A stretch of 11,977 nucleotides of DNA from Streptomyces violaceorubidus (GCF_000717995.1 NZ_JODM01000061.1:1-11977); one strand, 5' to 3'; shown: positions 1 through 7,454, counted from the stretch's first letter. Notes: a model not told the origin generated them from the sequence alone. Made by a program: numbers and translations.

Positions 1-102
1 ACACCACCCCCCAGGTCATCCGTTCGACAGGGGGCAACAGTCATGCCGGGCCCGGAGGCCAACGGCCCTCTTGCAGGACCGCGAAAAAGATAACGGGGGG
101 GG
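1..102. other. Foreign flank abutting truncated phoD
   Basis: This stretch does not continue the PhoD protein in any frame. Read on the minus strand, phosphatase-like coding ends at about Gly-Ser-Pro, next to a run of eight G (95-102). It then passes into DNA with non-Streptomyces-like codons such as ATC TTT TTC and an A-rich patch (84-93). No transposase ORF or recognisable terminal inverted repeat is visible in the ~100 bp available. The change in character and the abrupt loss of homology suggest the end of a mobile element or a rearrangement junction. I cannot name the element. The non-coding end of an IS is the simplest guess. Confidence 0.5.
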
Positions 103-544
103 AGCCGGCGGGGCCCGCGGAGAAGCGGAACCAGTAGTCCGTGGCGGGCGCGAGGCCGCGGACGTCCGCCTTGACGGTGTGGTCGGAGGCGGCCGTCGCG
201 GTGACGGACCCCCGGGCGACCACGTGGGTGAGGGCCTTGTCGGCGGCGACGACCCAGCTCACCTCGGTGTCCGGGCCGGCCCCGGAACCCGGCAGGGCCT
301 CGGGCGTCGGGGTCACCCGGGTCCACAGCAGGACGCCGTCGGGCAGGGGATCGCCGGAGGCGACACCGTGCAGGAAGGCGGGGGCGGTGCCGGCCGCGCC
401 GGCGGGCAGGGCCGCGACGAGCGGGGCGGCCAGGACGGCACCGGCCGCCGCGGCCTTGACGACCGTACGGCGGCTCGGGGTGCGGGAGTTCGGGGAACTC
501 GTGTGGCTTTCTTCGACTTCGGACGCTCTGTGTCGACTGGTCAC
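41..544 (-). pseudogene. phoD: PhoD-type alkaline phosphatase, 3' truncated
   Basis: PhoD enzymes are secreted metallophosphoesterases that release phosphate from organic phosphomonoesters and diesters during phosphate starvation. The GTG start at 544 opens a Tat signal with the twin-arginine motif SRRTVVK, an alanine-rich hydrophobic stretch and a probable cleavage site near ALPAGAAG. It is followed by [23 protein letters not shown], the start of the fibronectin-like N-terminal domain of PhoD, and by a TDYWFRF segment. Family members are around 500-560 aa, but this reading frame has only 167 codons and its last ~18 residues do not look like PhoD. The metal-binding catalytic domain is absent, so the product should be inactive. 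Shifting frame at the G8 run does not restore PhoD-like sequence, so a point frameshift is not the cause. The intact S. coelicolor homologue (SCO2068, from memory) is a PhoP-regulated secreted phosphatase. Confidence 0.85.
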
Positions 545-587
545 GGCCGATCAGGTTACTGGCCGGTAGACGCGCGAGTGGGCGAAC
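545..587 (-). promoter_or_regulatory. Putative leaderless phoD promoter with PHO-box-like unit
   Basis: On the minus strand a -10-like hexamer TAACCT (plus coordinates 553-558) lies 8 nt before the GTG start of phoD, and no Shine-Dalgarno sequence lies between. This suggests a leaderless transcript. The -35 region has no good TTGACA match. Instead it holds GTTCGCCCACT (577-587), which resembles one 11-nt unit of the Streptomyces PHO box (roughly GTTCACCCGCC-like). PhoP-activated promoters commonly carry such units at a poor -35. A clean second tandem unit is not visible, so PhoP control is inferred. Confidence 0.4.
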
Positions 588-608
588 CGGAAAAAGTTCG
601 CCCACTCG
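575..608 (-). terminator. Perfect 13-bp hairpin downstream of the dsbA-like gene
   Basis: The arms CGAGTGGGCGAAC (575-587) and GTTCGCCCACTCG (596-608) are perfectly complementary around an 8-nt loop, CGGAAAAA. The hairpin starts 20 nt past the stop codon of the thioredoxin-fold gene. It has no following T tract, which is usual for Streptomyces terminators. The arm closer to phoD also overlaps its predicted -35 region, so it may double as an operator. Confidence 0.7.
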
Positions 609-627
609 TCAGACGACGATCACCGGG

Positions 628-1428
628 TTACTTGGTGACGCCCGCGTCCTTGAGCGCCTTCTGCCACGCGTCGGGCGTGCTCGGGGTCTCGACCACCTTG
701 TCGTTGATCTTGATGGTCGGGGTCGACTGGACGCCCTCGGCCTTGTCGAAGGACTTGCTCATCCGCATCGCCCAGGCGTCGTAGGTGCCCTTCTCCACGG
801 CGTCCTGGAACTTCTTGTTGTTCTTCAGGGCGTCGACCGTGTTCGCCACCTTGATCAGGTAGTCGTCCTTGGCGAACTCGTCGGTCGACTCCTCGGGGTG
901 GTACTTCGTGGAGTAGAGCGCCGTCTTGTAGTCGACGAACGCCTGGGGGCTGACGTTCAGCGCGGCGCCGAGGGCGCTCAGCGCGTTCTTCGAGCCCTCG
1001 CCGCCCAGGTTGCCGTCGAGGAAGGTGCCGATGGTGAAGGACAGCTTGTAGTCGCCGTCCTCCATGCCCTTGTTGACGGTCTCGCCGATGCTCTGCTCCA
1101 TCGCCGCGCAGCCCGGGCAGCGCGGGTCCTCGTAGAGGTGGATGACGTTGTCGGACTTGGACTCGCCCATGACGACGGTGGTGCCGTCCTTGCCGGAGGT
1201 GTTGGCCGGGGCCACCACCTCGGCCTCGGCGGCCTTGTCCCAGCCGCTCGGCTTGTTGCCCTGCACGACGGCGTAGCTGATGCCGCCGGCCACCGCCAGC
1301 ACGCCGACGATGGAGGCGGCCACGATGACCTGCCGCCTGACCTTGTCGCGCTTGGCCTGGCGCTCGCGCTCCTCGCGCAGGCGCTCACGGGCCGCCGTCT
1401 TCGCCGCCTGGCTGTTCCGCTTGCTCAT
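628..1428 (-). CDS. Membrane-anchored DsbA-like thioredoxin-fold protein
   Basis: Predicted thiol-disulfide oxidoreductase of the DsbA / DSBA-like thioredoxin family (thioredoxin_4 type), 266 aa. Residues 1-33 are a highly charged, probably helical cytoplasmic segment rich in Arg, Glu and Lys. Residues 34-56 form one transmembrane helix, and the rest should face outside. The active-site motif CPGC is at 104-107 after a beta strand (NVIHLYEDPR), and the expected cis-proline is in STPTIKI (Pro237). A helical insertion lies between them. Its role would be forming or repairing disulfides in exported proteins, but the substrate is unknown. The start is ATG at 1428 with GGAGAGA about 9 nt upstream. 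The open frame runs on to 1911, but that extension overlaps the neighbouring gene and looks like GC-frame noise. The preceding gene ends 98 bp upstream, a gap that holds a small hairpin (1451-1469). Confidence 0.9.
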   Translation of the reverse strand: MSKRNSQAAKTAARERLREERERQAKRDKVRRQVIVAASIVGVLAVAGGISYAVVQGNKPSGWDKAAEAEVVAPANTSGKDGTTVVMGESKSDNVIHLYEDPRCPGCAAMEQSIGETVNKGMEDGDYKLSFTIGTFLDGNLGGEGSKNALSALGAALNVSPQAFVDYKTALYSTKYHPEESTDEFAKDDYLIKVANTVDALKNNKKFQDAVEKGTYDAWAMRMSKSFDKAEGVQSTPTIKINDKVVETPSTPDAWQKALKDAGVTK

Positions 1429-1450
1429 GATGGTGATCTCTCCGGGGACG

Positions 1451-1469
1451 CGCACACGGGGGGTGTGCG
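1451..1469 (-). promoter_or_regulatory. Leader hairpin before the dsbA-like gene
   Basis: A perfect 7-bp inverted repeat (CGCACAC and GTGTGCG around GGGGG) lies in the 98-bp gap between the membrane-protein stop and the ATG at 1428. It is about 22 nt upstream of the start, just before the ribosome-binding site. It could be a weak terminator for the upstream gene, a leader structure, or an operator. The TACGTA-containing patch just upstream (1474-1479) could belong to a promoter, but no convincing -35 was found. Confidence 0.35.
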
Positions 1470-1526
1470 GAAGTACGTATGGGGGACTGCCGTGCTCGGT
1501 GGTGCTCGTGCGGCCCGGGTGCCGGG

Positions 1527-2255
1527 TCACACGAGGGCGATCAGAAGCGGCGGTCCGCGACGTCCCAGGGAGTGCGTGAGGATCCGCTCCCGGGCGCCGC
1601 GGGTGCGGCGGGCCCGGGGAGCCGGTCGGCGCACCGCCGGACTCCGGCCCACGCCCACGGCCGCGACGGCGAGCAGCAGCGGCCGGAAGGTGGTCGCGGC
1701 CACCGCGCCGAGCAACTGGCCCAGCGCCCGCTCGCCCCGCGCCAGCCACGCTGCCGCGAGCAGTCCGATCCCGACGTGCGCGCCCAGCAGCAGCCAGGCG
1801 GTGCCGGGGGCCGCCTGGGCCAGCACCGACGCCATCCGGTCGGTCTCCGCCCCGGTCACCCGGGTCAGCGGCGCGGTCACCCCGGCGTGGATGCCGGTGC
1901 CGTCGCCGCACAGCACGTCGAAGCCGACCGAGCGCAGCGGGCCGGCGACCGGGCCGCCCGCCCGGCCGTAGCAGACGTGCTGGCCGGTGGTGAAGACCGT
2001 GTCGGCGGCCAGCTCCAGCGGGATCAGCAGGGCGGCGATCCGCCCGAAGCCGCGCTCGCGCCGCCCGGCCAGGGCGTACGCGATCAGGAACACGGCGGCG
2101 GCGACCGCGGCCACGGTGGGCAGCGGCAGCGGAACCCCGGACAGCAGCACGTGCGACGCGGTGCTGAGGGTCACGGCGAGTGCCGTGAACAGCGCCGCGC
2201 GGACGGCTCTGAGCGGGGTTCCGGATATGTCCATAGCAGTAGAAGAGTGTGTCAT
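1527..2255 (-). CDS. Hypothetical five-helix membrane protein with two loop cysteines
   Basis: A 242-aa protein with no function I recognise. It resembles uncharacterised Streptomyces integral membrane proteins. Hydrophobic helices are predicted at about 18-38, 46-64, 72-90, 150-172 and 178-203. A hydrophilic loop of ~60 residues (91-149) contains the only two cysteines, Cys95 (GQHVCYG) and Cys116 (DVLCGDG), and could be disulfide-bonded if exported. The C-terminus is Arg-rich and ends with HSLGRRGPP. It sits between the DUF2252 gene (59-bp gap) and the DsbA-like gene (98-bp gap), all on the same strand, so co-transcription is possible. The ATG at 2255 has only a weak GGA-like ribosome-binding site, and a second ATG at codon 8 (2234) is a possible alternative. 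A TACTCT hexamer (2291-2296, minus) could be a -10. Confidence 0.7.
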   Translation of the reverse strand: MTHSSTAMDISGTPLRAVRAALFTALAVTLSTASHVLLSGVPLPLPTVAAVAAAVFLIAYALAGRRERGFGRIAALLIPLELAADTVFTTGQHVCYGRAGGPVAGPLRSVGFDVLCGDGTGIHAGVTAPLTRVTGAETDRMASVLAQAAPGTAWLLLGAHVGIGLLAAAWLARGERALGQLLGAVAATTFRPLLLAVAAVGVGRSPAVRRPAPRARRTRGARERILTHSLGRRGPPLLIALV

Positions 2256-2275
2256 GGGGTCCGGTAAGGGACCCC
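2256..2275. repeat. Inverted repeat touching the membrane-protein start codon
   Basis: GGGGTCC (2256-2262) and GGACCCC (2269-2275) form a perfect 7-bp inverted repeat with a 6-nt spacer. It lies directly upstream of the ATG at 2255. In RNA it would occlude the initiation region; as DNA it would be a plausible operator. It may also be chance in GC-rich sequence. Confidence 0.4.
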
Positions 2276-2314
2276 TAAAGGCTTTCTGTGAGAGTACCGA
2301 CAGGCGGGGACCCG

Positions 2315-3655
2315 CTACAGGCCCGGGATCCGGCCGTTGCGGAACAGGTCGACGAAGGTCTGGTGGTCAGCGCGCGCGCGTGCGCCGTAGCGGTGCGCGA
2401 AGTCGACCAGCAGGGGCGCGAAGCCCTCCTCGTCGGCTGCGATCGCCGCGTCGATGGCCCGCTCGGTGGAGAAGGGCACCAAAGACTCCCCGGACTGGTC
2501 GTCGGCCGCCGCGTGCATGGTCGCGGTGGCCCGGCCCAGGTCGGCGACGACCTCGGCGATCTCCTCCAGGTCGTCGATGTCGCCCCAGTCCAGGTCGACG
2601 GCGTACGGCGAGACCTCGGCGACCAGCTGCCCGGCGCCGTCCAGCTCGGTCCAGCCCAGCCACGGGTCGGCGTGCGCCTGGAGGGCGCGCTGGGAGATCA
2701 CCGTGCGGTGGCCCTCGTGCTGGAAGTAGTCCCGGATGGCCTGGTCGGTGATGTGCCGGGAGACGGCGGGGGTCTGGGCCTGCTTGATGTAGATCACGAC
2801 GTCGTTCTCCAGGGCGTCGCTGTTGCCCTCCAGGAGGATGTTGTACGAGGGCAGGCCGGCCGAGCCGATGCCGATGCCCCGGCGGCCGACGACGTCCTTG
2901 ACGCGGTAGGAGTCCGGGCGGGCCAGGGAGGACTCCGGGAGCGTCTCCAGGTAGCCGTCGAAGGCCGCGAGGACCTTGTAGCGCGTGGCGGCGTCCAGCT
3001 CGATGGAACCGCCGCCGGGGGCGAAGCGGCGCTCGAAGTCCCGGATCTCGGTCATCGAGTCCAGCAGCCCGAAGCGGGTCAGCGAGCGGGCCACCCGCAG
3101 CGCGCCCAGCAGCGGGCCCTGAGCGGTGTCCAGCGTGAAGGGCGGCACCTCGTCGCTCTTGGCCCCGGTGGCCAGGGCGTGGATCCGCTCGCGGTACGCG
3201 CCCGCGTACACCCGCACCAGCTCGGTGATCTGCTCGTCGCTGAGCGCCTTCGCGTACCCGATCAGCGCGACGGAGGCGGCGAAGCGCTTGAGGTCCCAGG
3301 TGAAGGGGCCGACGTAGGCCTCGTCGAAGTCGTTGACGTTGAAGATCAGCCGGCCGGTGGAGTCCATGTACGTGCCGAAGTTCTCCGCGTGCAGGTCGCC
3401 GTGGATCCACACCCGGGAGGTCCGCTCGTCCAGGTAGGCGCCGCCGGGCTGGTCACCGAACTCCGGATCCTCGGTCAAATCGCGGTAAAACAGACCGGCG
3501 GTGCCGCGGTAGAACGCGAAGGCGGAGGCGGCCATCTTCCGGAACTTCACGCGGAACGCGGCGGGATCCGCGGCCAGCAGCCGGCCGAAGGCGGTGTCGA
3601 AGACGGCGAGGATCTCCTCGCCGCGGTGCTCCTCGTTGAGCTGCGGGACCGACAT
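2315..3655 (-). CDS. DUF2252 family protein, kinase-like fold
   Basis: A 446-aa cytoplasmic protein of the DUF2252 family, which is distantly related to aminoglycoside phosphotransferase / protein-kinase-like folds. The biochemical role is unknown. The N-terminal region has the family-typical RVKFRKMAASAFAFYRG (35-51). The kinase-like catalytic motif is HGDLHAENF (85-93), with Asp87 as the candidate catalytic base. NVNDFDEAY follows (106-114), with Asp109 or Asp111 as a candidate metal ligand. These resemble the HGDLHxxN and DFD/E motifs of the APH superfamily. Length is normal for the family and there are no membrane segments. The ATG at 3655 is preceded by a strong AGGAGG with 8-nt spacing. 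It is transcribed divergently from dnaE across a 202-bp region. Phosphotransfer activity is inferred from the motifs only. Confidence 0.88.
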   Translation of the reverse strand: MSVPQLNEEHRGEEILAVFDTAFGRLLAADPAAFRVKFRKMAASAFAFYRGTAGLFYRDLTEDPEFGDQPGGAYLDERTSRVWIHGDLHAENFGTYMDSTGRLIFNVNDFDEAYVGPFTWDLKRFAASVALIGYAKALSDEQITELVRVYAGAYRERIHALATGAKSDEVPPFTLDTAQGPLLGALRVARSLTRFGLLDSMTEIRDFERRFAPGGGSIELDAATRYKVLAAFDGYLETLPESSLARPDSYRVKDVVGRRGIGIGSAGLPSYNILLEGNSDALENDVVIYIKQAQTPAVSRHITDQAIRDYFQHEGHRTVISQRALQAHADPWLGWTELDGAGQLVAEVSPYAVDLDWGDIDDLEEIAEVVADLGRATATMHAAADDQSGESLVPFSTERAIDAAIAADEEGFAPLLVDFAHRYGARARADHQTFVDLFRNGRIPGL

Positions 3656-3680
3656 GCCTGGTGCCTCCTGGTGCGGGTGG

Positions 3681-3716
3681 TGCCTGAAGAATGGAGCGGA
3701 TCTCCACTCGGGCCAA
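3681..3716 (-). promoter_or_regulatory. Putative promoter of the DUF2252 gene
   Basis: On the minus strand TTGGCC (3711-3716) and CATTCT (3688-3693) are separated by 17 nt, a reasonable match to the Streptomyces vegetative (HrdB) TTGAC / TANNNT pattern. Transcription would start near 3681, giving a ~26-nt leader that contains the AGGAGG ribosome-binding site. Confidence 0.5.
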
Positions 3717-3767
3717 CGTTCGAAGGGGGACGGGAGTGCCCGCCCCAGAAGGTACGCGCGGGCGGCC

Positions 3768-3795
3768 TCGAAGTGTCAGTGGCGAGGCATAGACT
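3768..3795 (+). promoter_or_regulatory. Putative dnaE promoter
   Basis: TAGACT (3790-3795) is a good Streptomyces -10 hexamer. The -35 is weak: TCGAAG (3768-3773) at 16-nt spacing is the best candidate. The transcript would start near 3802 with a leader of about 55 nt before the GTG at 3858. The region also holds the divergent DUF2252 promoter about 75 bp away. Confidence 0.45.
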
Positions 3796-3857
3796 TCGAC
3801 GCTGACCCCCCGGATCGACCGCCGCCAGTCGTCCCCAGTTTTCCCAGGAGGCCGCAC

Positions 3858-6800
3858 GTGTCCAAGCCGCCGTTCACGCACCTGCACGTCCACACCCAGT
3901 ACTCGCTGCTGGACGGTGCCGCGCGGCTCAAGGACATGTTCGACGCGTGCAACGAGATGGGCATGTCCCACATCGCCATGTCCGACCACGGCAACCTGCA
4001 CGGGGCGTACGACTTCTTCCACTCCGCGAAGAAGGCCGGAGTCACCCCGATCATCGGGATCGAGGCCTACGTCGCCCCCGAGTCCCGGCGCAACAAGCGC
4101 AAGATCCAGTGGGGCCAGCCGCACCAGAAGCGGGACGACGTGTCCGGTTCGGGCGGTTACACCCACAAGACCATGTGGGCGACGAACAGCACCGGTCTGC
4201 ACAACCTCTTCCGCCTCTCCTCCGACGCCTACGCCGAGGGCTGGCTCCAGAAGTGGCCGCGGATGGACAAGGAGACCATCAGCCAGTGGTCCGAGGGCAT
4301 CGTCGCCTCCACCGGCTGCCCGTCCGGCGAGGTGCAGACCCGGCTGCGCCTCGGCCACTTCGACGAGGCCCTGAAGGCGGCAGCCGACTACCAGGACATC
4401 TTCGGCAAGGAACGCTACTTCCTGGAGCTGATGGACCACGGCATCGAGATCGAGCACCGGGTCCGCGACGGGCTGCTGGAGATCGGGAGGAAGCTCGGCA
4501 TCCCGCCGCTGGTCACCAACGACTCGCACTACACCTACGCGCACGAGGCGACCGCCCACGACGCCCTGCTGTGCATCCAGACCGGCAAGAACCTCTCCGA
4601 CCCGGACCGCTTCCGCTTCGACGGCACCGGCTACTACCTGAAGTCGACGGACGAGATGTACGCCATCGACTCCTCCGACGCCTGGCAGGAGGGCTGCGCC
4701 AACACGCGCCTGATCGCCGAGATGATCGACACGACCGGCATGTTCGAGAAGCGCGACCTCATGCCGAAGTTCGACATCCCCGAGGGGTACACGGAGATCA
4801 CCTGGTTCCAGGAGGAGGTCCGCCGCGGCATGGAGCGCCGCTTCCCCGGCGGCGTCCCCGAGGACCGCCAGAAGCAGGCCGAGTACGAGATGGACGTCAT
4901 CATCCAGATGGGGTTCCCGGGCTACTTCCTCGTGGTCGCCGACTTCATCATGTGGGCCAAGAACCAGGGCATCGCGGTCGGCCCCGGCCGAGGCTCAGCG
5001 GCCGGTTCGATCGTGGCGTACGCGATGGGCATCACCGACCTCGACCCGATCCCGCACGGCCTGATCTTCGAGCGGTTCCTCAACCCCGAGCGCGTCTCCA
5101 TGCCCGACGTCGACATCGACTTCGACGAGCGCAGGCGCGTCGAGGTGATCAGGTACGTGACGGAGAAGTACGGCGCCGACAAGGTCGCCATGATCGGCAC
5201 CTACGGCAAGATCAAGGCGAAGAACGCCATCAAGGACTCCGCGCGCGTGCTGGGCTACCCGTACGCGATGGGCGACCGGCTCACCAAGGCCATGCCCGCC
5301 GACGTCCTCGGCAAGGGCATCGACCTCAACGGCATCACGGACCCGACCCACCCGCGCTACAGCGAGGCCGGCGAGATCCGCTCGATGTACGAGAACGAGC
5401 CGGACGTGAAGAAGGTCATCGACACCGCCAAGGGCGTCGAGGGCCTGGTGAGGCAGATGGGCGTGCACGCGGCCGGCGTGATCATGTCCAGCGAGCCCAT
5501 CGTCGACCACGCCCCGATCTGGGTGCGCCACACCGACGGCGTGACCATCACGCAGTGGGACTACCCGCAGTGCGAGTCGCTCGGCCTGCTGAAGATGGAC
5601 TTCCTCGGCCTGCGCAACCTCACGATCATGGACGACGCCGTCAAGATGGTGAAGTCCAACAAGGGCGTCGACCTCGACCTGCTGTCCCTGCCGCTGGACG
5701 ACCCCAAGACCTTCGAGCTGCTCCAGCGCGGCGACACGCTCGGCGTCTTCCAGTTCGACGGCGGCCCGATGCGCTCCCTGCTGCGGCTGATGAAGCCCGA
5801 CAACTTCGAGGACATCTCCGCCGTCTCCGCGCTCTACCGTCCCGGCCCCATGGGCATGGACTCGCACACCAACTACGCGCTGCGCAAGAACGGCCTCCAG
5901 GAGATCACGCCGATCCACAAGGAGCTGGAGGAGCCCCTCCAGGAGGTCCTCGCGGTCACCTACGGCCTGATCGTCTACCAGGAGCAGGTGCAGAAGGCCG
6001 CCCAGATCATCGCGGGCTACTCGCTCGGCGAGGCCGACATCCTGCGCCGCGTGATGGGCAAGAAGAAGCCCGACGAACTGGCGAAGAACTTCGTCCTCTT
6101 CCAGGCCGGAGCCCGGAAGAACGGCTACAGCGACGAGGCCATCCAGGCCCTGTGGGACGTGCTGGTCCCCTTCGCCGGCTACGCCTTCAACAAGGCGCAC
6201 TCCGCCGCGTACGGCCTGGTCTCGTACTGGACCGGCTACCTGAAGGCGAACTACCCGGCCGAGTACATGGCCGCCCTGCTCACCTCGGTCAAGGACGACA
6301 AGGACAAGTCGGCCGTCTACCTGAACGAGTGCCGGCGCATGGGCATCAAGGTGCTGCCGCCCAACGTCAACGAGTCCATGTCGAACTTCGCCGCGCAGGG
6401 CGACGACGTGATCCTCTTCGGCCTCTCCGCCGTGCGCAACGTCGGCACCAACGTCGTCGAGTCGATCATCAAGTGCCGCAAGGCCAAGGGGAAGTACGCG
6501 TCCTTCCCCGACTACCTGGACAAGGTGGAGGCGGTCGTCTGCAACAAGCGGACGACGGAGTCGCTGATCAAGGCCGGTGCCTTCGACGAGATGGGGCACA
6601 CCCGCAAGGGCTTGACCGCGCAGTACGAACCGATGATCGACAACGTGGTCGCGGTCAAGCGCAAGGAGGCCGAGGGGCAGTTCGACCTCTTCGGCGGCAT
6701 GGGCGACGAGCAGAACGACGAGCCCGGCTTCGGACTCGACGTGGTCTTCGGCGAGGACGAGTGGGACAAGACCTACCTCCTCGCCCAGGAGCGGGAGATG

Positions 6801-7397
6801 CTCGGTCTCTACGTCTCCGACCACCCGCTCTTCGGCCTGGAGCACGTGCTGTCCGACAAGGCCGACGCGGGCATCGCCCAGCTCACCGGCGGGGACTTCG
6901 GGGACGGCGCGGTGGTCACCATCGGCGGCATCATCTCCGGCCTCCAGCGCAAGATGACCAAGCAGGGCAACGCCTGGGCCATCGCCACCGTCGAGGACCT
7001 GGCCGGCTCGCTGGAGTGCATGTTCTTCCCGGCGACCTATCAGCTGGTGTCCACCCAACTGGTCGAGGACGCCGTGGTGTTCGTCAAGGGGCGCCTCGAC
7101 AAGCGGGAGGACGTGCCCCGGCTGGTCGCGATGGAGCTGATGGTTCCCGACCTGTCCAACGCGGGCACCAACGCGCCCGTCGTCCTCACCATCCCGGCGA
7201 CCCGCGTCACCCCGCCGATGGTCAGCAGGCTCGGCGAGATCCTCACCCACCACCGGGGCGACAGCGAGGTGCGGATCAAGCTCCAGGGGCCGACGAAGAC
7301 GACCGTGCTGCGCCTGGACCGGCACCGGGTGAAGCCCGATCCGGCGCTGTTCGGCGATCTGAAGGTGCTGCTGGGCCCGTCCTGCCTGGCGGGCTGA
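3858..7397 (+). CDS. dnaE: DNA polymerase III subunit alpha (DnaE1)
   Basis: The replicative polymerase catalytic subunit, 1179 aa, full length for actinobacterial DnaE1. The N-terminal PHP domain (about 1-280) starts FTHLHVHTQYSLLDG with His10 and His12, and NDSH at 221-224 adds Asp222. These metal-binding residues are intact, as in mycobacterial DnaE1, where PHP is the proofreading exonuclease. The polymerase core has GPGRGSAAGS (from 375), the catalytic pair PDVDIDFDE (Asp419 and Asp421) and LLKMDFLGLRNL (Asp581). Helix-hairpin-helix sequence lies at about 860-918, a beta-clamp-binding motif QFDLF at 941-945, and an OB fold near 1018-1090. The GTG at 3858 has AGGAGG 6 nt upstream. The frame stays open upstream to 3594, but that segment overlaps the DUF2252 gene and lies before the family N-terminus. 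It is followed by a strong hairpin. No frameshift or missing motif was seen. Confidence 0.98.
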   Translation: MSKPPFTHLHVHTQYSLLDGAARLKDMFDACNEMGMSHIAMSDHGNLHGAYDFFHSAKKAGVTPIIGIEAYVAPESRRNKRKIQWGQPHQKRDDVSGSGGYTHKTMWATNSTGLHNLFRLSSDAYAEGWLQKWPRMDKETISQWSEGIVASTGCPSGEVQTRLRLGHFDEALKAAADYQDIFGKERYFLELMDHGIEIEHRVRDGLLEIGRKLGIPPLVTNDSHYTYAHEATAHDALLCIQTGKNLSDPDRFRFDGTGYYLKSTDEMYAIDSSDAWQEGCANTRLIAEMIDTTGMFEKRDLMPKFDIPEGYTEITWFQEEVRRGMERRFPGGVPEDRQKQAEYEMDVIIQMGFPGYFLVVADFIMWAKNQGIAVGPGRGSAAGSIVAYAMGITDLDPIPHGLIFERFLNPERVSMPDVDIDFDERRRVEVIRYVTEKYGADKVAMIGTYGKIKAKNAIKDSARVLGYPYAMGDRLTKAMPADVLGKGIDLNGITDPTHPRYSEAGEIRSMYENEPDVKKVIDTAKGVEGLVRQMGVHAAGVIMSSEPIVDHAPIWVRHTDGVTITQWDYPQCESLGLLKMDFLGLRNLTIMDDAVKMVKSNKGVDLDLLSLPLDDPKTFELLQRGDTLGVFQFDGGPMRSLLRLMKPDNFEDISAVSALYRPGPMGMDSHTNYALRKNGLQEITPIHKELEEPLQEVLAVTYGLIVYQEQVQKAAQIIAGYSLGEADILRRVMGKKKPDELAKNFVLFQAGARKNGYSDEAIQALWDVLVPFAGYAFNKAHSAAYGLVSYWTGYLKANYPAEYMAALLTSVKDDKDKSAVYLNECRRMGIKVLPPNVNESMSNFAAQGDDVILFGLSAVRNVGTNVVESIIKCRKAKGKYASFPDYLDKVEAVVCNKRTTESLIKAGAFDEMGHTRKGLTAQYEPMIDNVVAVKRKEAEGQFDLFGGMGDEQNDEPGFGLDVVFGEDEWDKTYLLAQEREMLGLYVSDHPLFGLEHVLSDKADAGIAQLTGGDFGDGAVVTIGGIISGLQRKMTKQGNAWAIATVEDLAGSLECMFFPATYQLVSTQLVEDAVVFVKGRLDKREDVPRLVAMELMVPDLSNAGTNAPVVLTIPATRVTPPMVSRLGEILTHHRGDSEVRIKLQGPTKTTVLRLDRHRVKPDPALFGDLKVLLGPSCLAG

Positions 7398-7410
7398 GCG
7401 GAGAAACGGG

Positions 7411-7445
7411 CGAGGGGCGCCCCCGGTTGCCGGGTGCGCCCCTCG
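7411..7445. terminator. Hairpin terminator between convergent dnaE and small ORF
   Basis: CGAGGGGCGC (7411-7420) pairs with GCGCCCCTCG (7436-7445). After one C/T mismatch, CCCGG (7422-7426) pairs with CCGGG (7430-7434) around a TTG loop. The resulting 15 base pairs lie 13 nt after the dnaE stop and 9 nt after the stop of the convergent small gene. The structure can therefore serve transcripts from both directions. Confidence 0.85.
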
Positions 7446-7454
7446 TCGTGGACG

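Noticed and set aside
95..102. Simple frameshift in the G8 run as the cause of phoD truncation
   Set aside because: Translating the two alternative frames beyond the run gave no PhoD-like sequence, and codon use remains atypical in all frames.
1429..1911. 161-residue N-terminal extension of the DsbA-like protein
   Set aside because: It overlaps the membrane-protein gene in another frame, is Arg/Gly/Pro-rich, and ends at an ATG with a proper ribosome-binding site and typical N-terminus.
71..2751. Long plus-strand open frames across the phoD, dsbA-like and membrane-protein region
   Set aside because: They are antisense to genes with recognisable domains. Their compositions are Arg/Gly/Pro/Ala-rich, as expected of GC-rich shadow frames, and they lack family motifs.
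3594..3857. Upstream extension of dnaE
   Set aside because: It runs over the DUF2252 start and the promoter region. GTG 3858 has AGGAGG at ideal spacing and gives the usual DnaE N-terminus.
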